The translations under genes and the position numbers were made by a program. From contig CACLGQ010000008.1 in NCBI GenBank assembly GCA_902606555.1, positions 1-35,663 on the forward strand: DNA of 35,663 bases, in the 5' to 3' direction. How positions within the stretch are numbered: position 1 is the first letter of the stretch; each line of letters opens with the position of its first letter. This stretch comes from an uncultured Bacteroidota bacterium. GTDB lineage: Bacteria; Bacteroidota; Bacteroidia; Flavobacteriales; Flavobacteriaceae. The notes under the pieces were generated by a model. That model was not told where the DNA came from and made no database searches. It worked only from the letters and a program-made list of their open reading frames with translations. Below are positions 9,909 to 17,545 of the stretch, in pieces.

Positions 9909-10703
9909 ATGAAAATCAATGATTTTCTTTTAAAAATGTGGGATGATTACTGTCAGTTAAATCCACACATAGATCAAGTTTTAAATCTAATTAAGTCAAA
10001 AGAACCCCATGAGATTATTAATGACCATATTGCAATAAGAACTTTTAATCATAAAAAATTAAATAGACATATTCTTTCAGATTATTTTTTAAAAAACGGA
10101 TACGAAGCAGTGGAGGATTTAGTCTTCACTAAAAAAAAATTAAAGGCCACTTATTTTATTCATTCTGACCCTGGTTTACCAAGAATTTTTATAAGTGAGT
10201 TATTACTTGAAAATTTTTCTGATTCATTTTGTGAAATAATTAATAAAAAAATTGATGAAGTTGATATTAGGTCAGTTTCTGATCCTTTTTTTTTAACATC
10301 TGGTATTCCATGGTCACCAATTGATTATAAAACCTATAAAAAAATACAAATGGAATCAGATTATGCGTCATGGGTTTTAGCATTGGGTTATGTGGCAAAT
10401 CATTTTACTGTAAGTGTAACAGATTGTTCTTATTTTAAAAATTTAATGCAACTTAATTCTTATTTAAAAGAAAATGGATTTGATATAAATTCATCAGGTG
10501 GAGAAATAAAAGGATCAAAAGATCAAGGCCTTGAACAATCCTCAATTATGTCAAAGAAAATAAAAGTTAAATTTTCTGATGGTATTTATAATGTCCCAGG
10601 ATGTTATTATGAATTTGCATACCGTTACAATAATTTTAATGGATTTATAACTAAATCTGCTGACCATATTTTTGAAAGTACAAATGAAAAAACAAAAGAT
10701 TAG
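9909..10703 (+). CDS. DUF1338 family, 2-oxoadipate dioxygenase/decarboxylase-like
   Basis: A 264-residue member of the DUF1338 family, whose characterised members (HglS type) are Fe(II) enzymes turning 2-oxoadipate into 2-hydroxyglutarate in lysine breakdown. The expected His-His-Glu metal set is visible: H40 in NDHIAIRTF, H165 in ANHFTVSV and E235 in YYEFAYRY. The conserved SSGGEIKGS motif (195-203) and the SELLLE motif are also present. It lies between the DksA-like gene and lspA, overlapping lspA by 20 bp. No other lysine-degradation gene is in the window, so the physiological substrate is not certain. I recognise the family with good confidence; the reaction is by homology. Confidence 0.82.
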   Translation: MKINDFLLKMWDDYCQLNPHIDQVLNLIKSKEPHEIINDHIAIRTFNHKKLNRHILSDYFLKNGYEAVEDLVFTKKKLKATYFIHSDPGLPRIFISELLLENFSDSFCEIINKKIDEVDIRSVSDPFFLTSGIPWSPIDYKTYKKIQMESDYASWVLALGYVANHFTVSVTDCSYFKNLMQLNSYLKENGFDINSSGGEIKGSKDQGLEQSSIMSKKIKVKFSDGIYNVPGCYYEFAYRYNNFNGFITKSADHIFESTNEKTKD

Positions 10704-11328
10704 TATTTATCGTTGTCTAGCCATTGTTGCTATGATCTTATTTATTGATCAATTTTTGAAGATTTACATAAAACTAAATTTTCCACTTTCTGTTTATGGG
10801 CAAGAGGCAATTTTTGATATTGGATGGTTTAAGTTATTATTTATTGAGAATAAGGGCATGGCTTGGGGTGCTCAAATAAATGATTTCATACCTTTTTTTA
10901 CAGAGAAATCTGGTAAATTATTTCTAACTCTTTTTAGAATTGTTGCAATAGGATTTATTTTTTACTGGTTAAAAAAAACTATTTCAGAGAATTCAAGTAA
11001 ATTATTTATTATCTCACTATCTCTAATATTAGCTGGTGCGATTGGAAATGTCATTGATTCCGTTTTTTACGGATACATTTTTACTGAAAGTTACTATCAA
11101 ATCGCTTCATTTGCACCTGGTGAGGGCTATAGCTCTATTTTTTATGGAAATGTAGTAGATATGTTTCAATTTCCAATTGCAACATGGACATGGCCATCTT
11201 TTTTACCTTGGATTGGAGGTAATGAATTTACTTTTTTTGAACCTGTTTTTAATATAGCAGACTCAGCGATATCAATTGGTATATTTATAATGTTAGTTTT
11301 CAATGGCTCTTTCTTCAAAGAAAATTAA
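10684..11328 (+). CDS. lspA: Lipoprotein signal peptidase (SPase II)
   Basis: Inner-membrane aspartyl protease that removes signal peptides from prolipoproteins; 214 residues from the ATG at 10684. A TTG twelve bases upstream is in frame, but ATG followed by MKKQK and the first membrane span is preferred. Four membrane spans are evident. The catalytic aspartates are D125 in GNVIDSV and D193 in FNIADSA, with NKGMAWG as the upstream conserved motif. It is longer than the E. coli enzyme (about 164) because of a periplasmic insertion around 132-186, which I believe is usual in Bacteroidota. Its 3' end overlaps the convergent cyclo-ligase by 14 bp. Likely clients in this window are the M23 and Kazal lipoproteins. 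Confidence 0.95.
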   Translation: MKKQKISIYRCLAIVAMILFIDQFLKIYIKLNFPLSVYGQEAIFDIGWFKLLFIENKGMAWGAQINDFIPFFTEKSGKLFLTLFRIVAIGFIFYWLKKTISENSSKLFIISLSLILAGAIGNVIDSVFYGYIFTESYYQIASFAPGEGYSSIFYGNVVDMFQFPIATWTWPSFLPWIGGNEFTFFEPVFNIADSAISIGIFIMLVFNGSFFKEN

Positions 11329-11881
11329 AAATTTTATCTGGGCTTACACAATAATCTAATTGTACATCATTTTCATCAATGTTTTTTATGGATAATTCTG
11401 GGGAGAAAAAAGATAGACCAATTTTTATGGTTTTTGGATCTAAATTTTTTAAAAAAATATCGTAAAATCCTTTGCCATATCCTACTCTATTACCTTTAAT
11501 GTCGTATGCTAATAAAGGGACAAACACAACATCAATTATGCTATTGTTAATTTGAATACCATTTATAGGTTCAGGTATCCCATATTTATTTTGTTTTAAT
11601 ATAACATCTTCATTCAATAAATAATTCTTTAAGCAATAAGTTTTGAAATCTGACTTTGACACGATAATATTTTTTTGTCTTCCATCAAGTATATCAATAA
11701 TTGGTTTTGTATCTACCTCATTTTTTTTATGGATCGAAAGAAAAATATGATAATTTATATTATTCCAAATGTCTAAATTCAAGCAATTATTTGCAATTTT
11801 AACACTCAAATCAAGTATTTTATTTCGTGAAAGATCAGATCTTAAAGTTTGATACTTTTTTCTGGCAGCAAATTTGTCCAT
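11315..11881 (-). CDS. 5-formyltetrahydrofolate cyclo-ligase
   Basis: A 188-residue enzyme that converts 5-formyl-THF to 5,10-methenyl-THF with ATP, rescuing an inhibitory folate form. The signature nucleotide/folate loop is GNRVGYGKGFYD, preceded by VVFVPLLAYD, and the N-terminal basic helix RKKYQTLR is typical. It reads toward lspA, with a 14-bp tail-to-tail overlap, and is divergent from uvrC with only 36 bp between the two starts, so the promoters of both genes must be packed into that gap or into the coding ends. Confidence 0.92.
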   Translation of the reverse strand: MDKFAARKKYQTLRSDLSRNKILDLSVKIANNCLNLDIWNNINYHIFLSIHKKNEVDTKPIIDILDGRQKNIIVSKSDFKTYCLKNYLLNEDVILKQNKYGIPEPINGIQINNSIIDVVFVPLLAYDIKGNRVGYGKGFYDIFLKNLDPKTIKIGLSFFSPELSIKNIDENDVQLDYCVSPDKIFNFL

Positions 11882-11917
11882 TGTATTCTAAATAAATAAA
11901 ATAATTATTTTAGTTAA

Positions 11918-13747
11918 GTGTCTAATAATACGAATGTAATATTAAAAACTATTCCAGAACAGCCTGGAGTTTACCAATTTCTGAATAAGGACAAAAAAAT
12001 TATATACGTTGGTAAAGCGAAAAATCTAAATAAAAGAGTTAAATCTTACTTTCAAAAAAGTATAAAGTCTAGAAAAACAATTAATCTGGTGAAAAACACC
12101 TGTTCAATTGAGCATGTAGTTGTTCAGTCGGAGTCAGACGCCCTACTATTAGAAAACTCATTGATAAAAAAAAATCAACCCAAGTATAACATCTTGCTAA
12201 GAGATGATAAAACCTACCCTTGGATTTGTATAAAAAATGAAAGATTTCCCAGAGTTTTTTTAACAAGAAAATTAATTAAAGATGGTTCTGAGTATTATGG
12301 TCCTTATACAAATATTAAGGTAATTAATGTTCTTTTAAATATTGTTCGAACACTCTACCCCATTAGGAATGGAAATTATAATTTTTCCGAAAGAAAAATT
12401 CAAAAAAACTCAAAAGAGCTTTTTTTAAAGATTTTTAAAAAAAATGAGCACTCTATTATAATTGGATTTCATGAAAGTGGATCTAAAAAAGCAAGTGAAA
12501 GTTTACTTTCAGAACAAGAATATGATCAAAATATTGTATTAGTGAGAGAAATACTCAATGGAAAATTTAAAAAGGTTAAAGATTTACTGAGATTACAAAT
12601 GAACATTTTTTCAAAAAAATTACATTTTGAAAAAGCTCAAAATATAAAAGAAAAAATAGATGTTCTTGAAAATTACCAATCTAAATCTACAGTAGTAAGT
12701 CAAAAACTTAATAACGTTGATGTTTTTAGTATAATATCAGACTCAGAAAATGCATACATAAATTATCTTCAAATTGCTTTTGGAAGAGTAATTAGATTTC
12801 AAAACCTGGAAATAAAAAAGGCGCTTGATGAAGATGATATTGATATACTTAGTCTAGTAATTATTAGCATAAGAGAAAGGTTTAATTCCAAATCTAAATT
12901 AATCATAGCACCTTATAATTTGAGCAAGCAATTAAACTTAAAGTTTATTGTACCAAAAGCTGGTGACAATAAAAAGTTGTTAGATCTTTCAATTAGAAAT
13001 TGTAAAATATTTAGAATAGAACGTTTAAAACAAATACAAATTACAGATCCTGAGAGACATAAAAATAGAATTATGAATCAGATGAAATTGGATTTAAAAT
13101 TGAATGAGGAGCCCAACCATATTGAATGTTTTGATGTTTCTAATATTCAAGGTACAAACTCAGTAGCAGCATGTGTAGTGTTTATTGATGGTAAACCAAT
13201 GAAAAAAATGTATAGAAAATTTATTATTAAAACCATTGAAGGTCCAAACGATTTTGGATCAATGGAAGAGGTAATATACAGGCGATATTCCAGAATGATT
13301 AGAGAAAAAAACCCTCTGCCAAAATTGATTATTATTGATGGTGGAAAAGGTCAACTTAGTTCAGCAGTAAAAAGTTTGAAAAAATTGGACATATATACCT
13401 CGGTTCCAATTATTGGTATTGCTAAAAGGCTTGAGGAATTATATTATCCCGGTGATACAATTCCTTTATACTTAAATAAAAAATCCGAGACTCTTAAAGT
13501 AATTCAAAATTTAAGAAACGAAGCGCATAGATTTAGTTTAACTTTTCATAAGAGCAAAAGATCCAAAAACTCACTAAATTCAAAGTTTGATATAATTCCA
13601 GGGATTGGTGAAAAGACTAAACTTAAATTATTAAGAAAATTCAAATCAATAACAAGAATAAAAGGTTTAACTGTTTTGGAAATTGCAAATGAAATTGGAA
13701 ACAGTAAAGCAAAAAAAATTAAAGAGTATTTAAATGATGAAAACTAG
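11918..13747 (+). CDS. uvrC: Excinuclease ABC subunit C lacking Fe-S cysteines
   Basis: The 609-residue nuclease of nucleotide excision repair, making both cuts around a lesion marked by UvrB. The start is GTG, directly after an in-frame TAA. In order: GIY-YIG domain (about 14-91; GVYQF, YVGKAKNLNKRV, E80 in LLLENSLIKK); the region 150-200 that normally holds the cysteine cluster but here has none; a UVR/UvrB-binding helix pair near 225-255; an RNase-H-like domain with CFDVSN and DGGKGQLSS and a HRFSLTFH motif; and C-terminal helix-hairpin-helix units (PGIGEKTK). All nuclease motifs look intact, so only the Fe-S region is altered. Followed 21 bp later by the DUF3108 gene. Confidence 0.96.
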   Translation: MSNNTNVILKTIPEQPGVYQFLNKDKKIIYVGKAKNLNKRVKSYFQKSIKSRKTINLVKNTCSIEHVVVQSESDALLLENSLIKKNQPKYNILLRDDKTYPWICIKNERFPRVFLTRKLIKDGSEYYGPYTNIKVINVLLNIVRTLYPIRNGNYNFSERKIQKNSKELFLKIFKKNEHSIIIGFHESGSKKASESLLSEQEYDQNIVLVREILNGKFKKVKDLLRLQMNIFSKKLHFEKAQNIKEKIDVLENYQSKSTVVSQKLNNVDVFSIISDSENAYINYLQIAFGRVIRFQNLEIKKALDEDDIDILSLVIISIRERFNSKSKLIIAPYNLSKQLNLKFIVPKAGDNKKLLDLSIRNCKIFRIERLKQIQITDPERHKNRIMNQMKLDLKLNEEPNHIECFDVSNIQGTNSVAACVVFIDGKPMKKMYRKFIIKTIEGPNDFGSMEEVIYRRYSRMIREKNPLPKLIIIDGGKGQLSSAVKSLKKLDIYTSVPIIGIAKRLEELYYPGDTIPLYLNKKSETLKVIQNLRNEAHRFSLTFHKSKRSKNSLNSKFDIIPGIGEKTKLKLLRKFKSITRIKGLTVLEIANEIGNSKAKKIKEYLNDEN

Positions 13748-13768
13748 TTTTTTAATTTTGTAATATAA

Positions 13769-14566
13769 ATGAGACTTTTACTGTCAATAATATTTTTCCT
13801 TAATATAAATTTATCGTTCTCTCAATCAACTTCAAATAAACTCAAAAGCTTCAATTCCTTTAAAGCTGGAGAAAAGCTTGAGTATAAATTACAATATGGT
13901 TTTTTTAATGCAAGTTATGCGTCTTTAACTCTGAAAGAGGATGTTGTCAACAATGAAAAGGTTTTAAGAGCTACATCTATTGGTCGAACAACAGGACTCG
14001 CTAGACTTTTTTTCAAGGTTGATGATACATATGAAACTTTTTTTTCCTTTGATAAAGTTCAACCATTAAAATCAATTAGAGATATATATGAAGGCGGATA
14101 TGTAAGAAATGCTGAAACACTATATGATTATAATTCTAACACGGCTTTTTTTCACGATAAAATTAAAAATATAAAGAAGGAATTTGATATACATCCCGAA
14201 ATACAAGATATTATATCAACATTTTATTACTTGAGAAAACATTTTGATATTTCTTCTCTAAAGCCAAATGATTTAATTTATGTAGATATTTTCTTTGATC
14301 AAGAAATTTATCCTTTTAAAATGATGTTTCTTGGAATTGATAAAGTAAAAACAAAATTTGGATTAGTGGAGTGTATGAGACTTAGGCCTTACATGGAGTC
14401 TGGTAGAGTTTTTAAAGATAATGAGGGAATTAAAATATGGGTTACAAATGATGAAAATAGAATACCAATCAAAGTAAAAGCAGATTTGAGAGTTGGTTCT
14501 ATTGTTGCTAATTTAGTATCTTTTAGAGGGCTTACGAATCCATTTAAAATTATTGTGAGTGAATAG
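13769..14566 (+). CDS. Secreted DUF3108 protein
   Basis: A 265-residue exported protein with a clear signal peptide (residues 1-19, ending LSFSQ). The mature part starts with the DUF3108 pattern FKAGEKLEYKLQYGFFNASY, followed by alternating beta-strand segments, including a GGYVRNAE strand and a conserved IKIWVTNDENRIPIKVK segment. The family is of unknown function, periplasmic, with a likely beta-barrel or lipocalin-like fold (inference). It overlaps the M23 peptidase gene by 8 bp, and the two are probably translated together, which suggests an envelope role. Confidence 0.85.
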   Translation: MRLLLSIIFFLNINLSFSQSTSNKLKSFNSFKAGEKLEYKLQYGFFNASYASLTLKEDVVNNEKVLRATSIGRTTGLARLFFKVDDTYETFFSFDKVQPLKSIRDIYEGGYVRNAETLYDYNSNTAFFHDKIKNIKKEFDIHPEIQDIISTFYYLRKHFDISSLKPNDLIYVDIFFDQEIYPFKMMFLGIDKVKTKFGLVECMRLRPYMESGRVFKDNEGIKIWVTNDENRIPIKVKADLRVGSIVANLVSFRGLTNPFKIIVSE

Positions 14567-15806
14567 ATTTATATTCTTAATAATAATATTTTTAACATTT
14601 TCCTGTGGAGAAAAACAAAATGAAGCTACAATCGAAGTTGTTAAAGAAAAAATTATTAAAGAGTTTGGCTTTACATTAAATAATTTTAATGTGAAGAAAG
14701 ATACTATTGAATCGGGAGATTCCTTTGGTTTAATCCTTGAAAAAAATAATCTTTTTTATCCTAAAATTTATAATATAGTTCAAGAAACAAAAAAGGTTTT
14801 CGATATAAGAAAAATTAATGTTGGAAGGCCCTATACAATTCTATCAAGCAAGGACTCATTAAATAAACCTTTAGTTTTTATTTATCAACCAAACGCCATC
14901 GATTATTTAGTAGTCTCCTTAAGTGATTCGCTTTGGGCTGAAAAAAAACAAAAGGAAATTAAATTAAAGGAATTTGAAGCTATGGGTTCAATTAAAAGCT
15001 CTTTGGCTGAAACAATGCAAGAATTAAACTTAAGTCCCCTTCTCACAAATGAATTATCTGAAATATATGCATGGAATATTGATTTTTTTAGATTAGAAAA
15101 GGGTGATAATTTTAAAATACAATATACCTCAAGATATGTTGATGATTCAACATACATTGGGCTTAACCGAATTCACAATGCATTTTTTGAGCATAGAGGA
15201 AGGCCATTTTATGCAATCGAATTTCAAACAGATTCAATACGAGGAATGTTTGAATATTTTGACGATAAAGGTAAAAATTTAAGAAGAGCCTTTTTGTTAT
15301 CTCCGGTTCAATTTAGCAGAATTTCCTCAAGATATAACCTAAGACGAAAAATTGCATATTATGGACGAGTTAGACCTCATTATGGGACAGATTTTGCAGC
15401 ACCAGTTGGCACACCTATTAGATCTACTGCAAATGGTACTGTGGTAAAATCTGGCTATACAAAAGGTAATGGTTATTATGTTACTGTCAGTCATAATGCA
15501 ACTTATTCTACTCAATACCTTCACATGAAAAAAAGAGGTCTGAAGGTGGGAACATATGTAAAACAAGGTGATAAAATTGGAGAAGTAGGAATGACTGGAT
15601 TTACATCTGGACCACACGTGTGCTACAGGTTTTGGAAAAACGGTAGACAAGTAGATCCATTAAAACAAAAGCTTCCTGAAGCAAAGCCAATTTCTGATTC
15701 ACTTAAAAGAAAGTACTTAACATATATGACTCCTATTAAAGACAAACTTGATAGTATGAAATCAAATCTTAACTTTGATGAAAAAACAAATAATACTAAT
15801 CCATAA
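14559..15806 (+). CDS. M23 (LytM-type) peptidase lipoprotein
   Basis: A 415-residue envelope zinc peptidase, starting at GTG inside the end of the DUF3108 gene. The lipoprotein signal ends LTFSC with acylated C16. Residues about 20-250 are an N-terminal region that probably positions or masks the catalytic domain. The M23 domain runs about 270-375: H274 and D278 in HYGTDFAAP, H322 in YLHMKK, and H353-V-C355 in GPHVCYRFW. The usual final motif is HxH, so a cysteine replaces the third zinc ligand; I remember the same HVC/HVCYRFW wording in other Bacteroidota, so this is probably a lineage form rather than a broken enzyme. The predicted role is cutting peptide cross-links of peptidoglycan. Confidence 0.9.
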   Translation: MNRFIFLIIIFLTFSCGEKQNEATIEVVKEKIIKEFGFTLNNFNVKKDTIESGDSFGLILEKNNLFYPKIYNIVQETKKVFDIRKINVGRPYTILSSKDSLNKPLVFIYQPNAIDYLVVSLSDSLWAEKKQKEIKLKEFEAMGSIKSSLAETMQELNLSPLLTNELSEIYAWNIDFFRLEKGDNFKIQYTSRYVDDSTYIGLNRIHNAFFEHRGRPFYAIEFQTDSIRGMFEYFDDKGKNLRRAFLLSPVQFSRISSRYNLRRKIAYYGRVRPHYGTDFAAPVGTPIRSTANGTVVKSGYTKGNGYYVTVSHNATYSTQYLHMKKRGLKVGTYVKQGDKIGEVGMTGFTSGPHVCYRFWKNGRQVDPLKQKLPEAKPISDSLKRKYLTYMTPIKDKLDSMKSNLNFDEKTNNTNP

Positions 15807-15809
15807 CCA

Positions 15810-17420
15810 ATGTCTTTACCAAAAATAAATCCTGTTAAAACTAGTGCATGGAAAAAATTAATTGCCCGCAAAGACATTCTCAATAAAAAATCTTTAAAGG
15901 AATTATTCAAAGAGGATAAAAATAGATTAGACTATTTAGCAATAGAATTTGATCAGATTGATGTAGATTTTTCAAAAAACTTGATTGATAAAGAAACTTT
16001 TGATTTATTATTAAATCTTGCAGATGAGTGCAAACTAAAAGAAAGTATTACAAAATTATTTAGTGGCGAGGTAATCAATGAAACCGAAAATAGATCTGTT
16101 TTACATACTGCACTTAGAGATTTCAGGTCAGATACTCAATCAATAATTGATGACAGGAAAAAGATTCAAAATTTATGCGATAAAATTACAAATGGTAAGC
16201 TAAAAGGAAAAACTGGGAAAAAGTATACTGATATTGTAAATATTGGTATTGGTGGTTCTGATTTAGGGCCAAAAATGGCAGTGGAGGCTCTAAAGTTTTA
16301 TAAAAATCAATTAAATATTCATTTTATTTCTAATGTTGATGGGGACCACGCAGCAGATATTTTAAAAAAACTAAATCCTGAAACCACATTTTTTATTATT
16401 GTTTCAAAAACATTTACAACTCAAGAAACTCTTACTAACGCCAATATTGCAAAAGAGTGGATAGTAAACAGTTTAAACACAAATGAAATTAGTAATCATT
16501 TTTGTGCAGTTTCATCTAATCTTAGTGCTGTTGAAAATTTTGGTATTAGTAAAGATCTTATTTTTAGTATGTATGATTTTATTGGAGGGCGATTTTCAAT
16601 GTGGGGTTCCGTTGGATTATCAATAGCTCTATCTGTTGGATATGAAAATTTTGAAAAATTTTTGAAAGGTGCTGAAAAAATGGATAACCATTTTAAAAAT
16701 GCCTCATTTGAGAAAAATATTCCAGTATGCTTAGCTCTAATTGGAATTTGGAATAGTAATTTTTTAAATGCTGAAACTCAGGCAATAATACCTTACAACG
16801 AATCTTTATGTTTTTTACCTAATTACTTACAACAAGCTATGATGGAAAGTAATGGTAAGAATACAGACAGATCTGGAAATAAAATTGAGTATAGTACTGG
16901 CAGTATTATCTGGGGAGGTACTGGCACTAATACTCAACATGCATTTTTTCAACTCATACATCAAAGCAATAGATTAATTCCATGTGATTTTATAGGTTTT
17001 AAAAAATGTCTTCACGGAAATACGGATAGTCATAATAAGTTGATGTCAAACTATGTGGGTCAAATGGAAGCGTTAATGCTAGGTAAAAACATTGAAGATG
17101 TTCTAAATGATTTAAAAATAAATGGAACATCTACGGAAGAAATTAATAATGTTTCTGCTTTTAAAGTTTTTGATGGAAGTAAGCCCACAAACTCTATTCT
17201 CTTTGAGCAATTAAGTCCTGAAAGCTTTGGTATGTTAATAGCTCTTTATGAGCATGTAATATTCACAAAAGGTATTATTTGGAATATATTTAGTTTTGAC
17301 CAATGGGGAGTTGAATTAGGTAAAGTGCTAGCTTCTAAGTTATTAACAGAAATTCAGAGTGGAGAAATTGAAAATCATGATGAGTCAACAGAATCTCTTC
17401 TGAAAAAACTTAAAAATTAA
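15810..17420 (+). CDS. pgi: Glucose-6-phosphate isomerase
   Basis: A 536-residue cytosolic isomerase interconverting glucose-6-P and fructose-6-P. The phosphate-binding segment NIGIGGSDLGPKM, SKTFTTQET, the DFIGGRFSMWGSVGL signature, the catalytic Glu in QQAMMESNGK, the His in KCLHGNTDSH and the Lys in LASKLL are all present. Length matches long bacterial Pgi (549 in E. coli). The start lies 3 bp after the M23 stop, so it is probably co-transcribed with the two envelope genes upstream. A 125-bp gap follows before the TonB-dependent receptor; I see no strong hairpin terminator there. Confidence 0.97.
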   Translation: MSLPKINPVKTSAWKKLIARKDILNKKSLKELFKEDKNRLDYLAIEFDQIDVDFSKNLIDKETFDLLLNLADECKLKESITKLFSGEVINETENRSVLHTALRDFRSDTQSIIDDRKKIQNLCDKITNGKLKGKTGKKYTDIVNIGIGGSDLGPKMAVEALKFYKNQLNIHFISNVDGDHAADILKKLNPETTFFIIVSKTFTTQETLTNANIAKEWIVNSLNTNEISNHFCAVSSNLSAVENFGISKDLIFSMYDFIGGRFSMWGSVGLSIALSVGYENFEKFLKGAEKMDNHFKNASFEKNIPVCLALIGIWNSNFLNAETQAIIPYNESLCFLPNYLQQAMMESNGKNTDRSGNKIEYSTGSIIWGGTGTNTQHAFFQLIHQSNRLIPCDFIGFKKCLHGNTDSHNKLMSNYVGQMEALMLGKNIEDVLNDLKINGTSTEEINNVSAFKVFDGSKPTNSILFEQLSPESFGMLIALYEHVIFTKGIIWNIFSFDQWGVELGKVLASKLLTEIQSGEIENHDESTESLLKKLKN

Positions 17421-17545
17421 TCTTAGGTATCCCAAAGATTATTTGTTATTAATTTTCTGCAAAAATCTGTTCATAAAATTAATAGTTAATTAACCTAACT
17501 TGAGAAAAAAATAACAATATTTGTCAAAAATTAAACTATTCGAAA

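Noticed and set aside
10672-10683. TTG start for lspA
   Set aside because: The ATG twelve bases downstream gives a normal N-terminus just before the first span and a smaller overlap with the upstream gene.
15339-15910. Open frames on the minus strand across the M23/pgi junction and similar shadows elsewhere
   Set aside because: They lie opposite strongly identified genes, have no family features and no suitable context.
17500-17523. Promoter before the 911-residue TonB-dependent receptor
   Set aside because: AATATTTG at 17516 matches 7 of 8 positions of the -7 box, but the nearest TTG (17500) is only 13 nt upstream instead of about 19.
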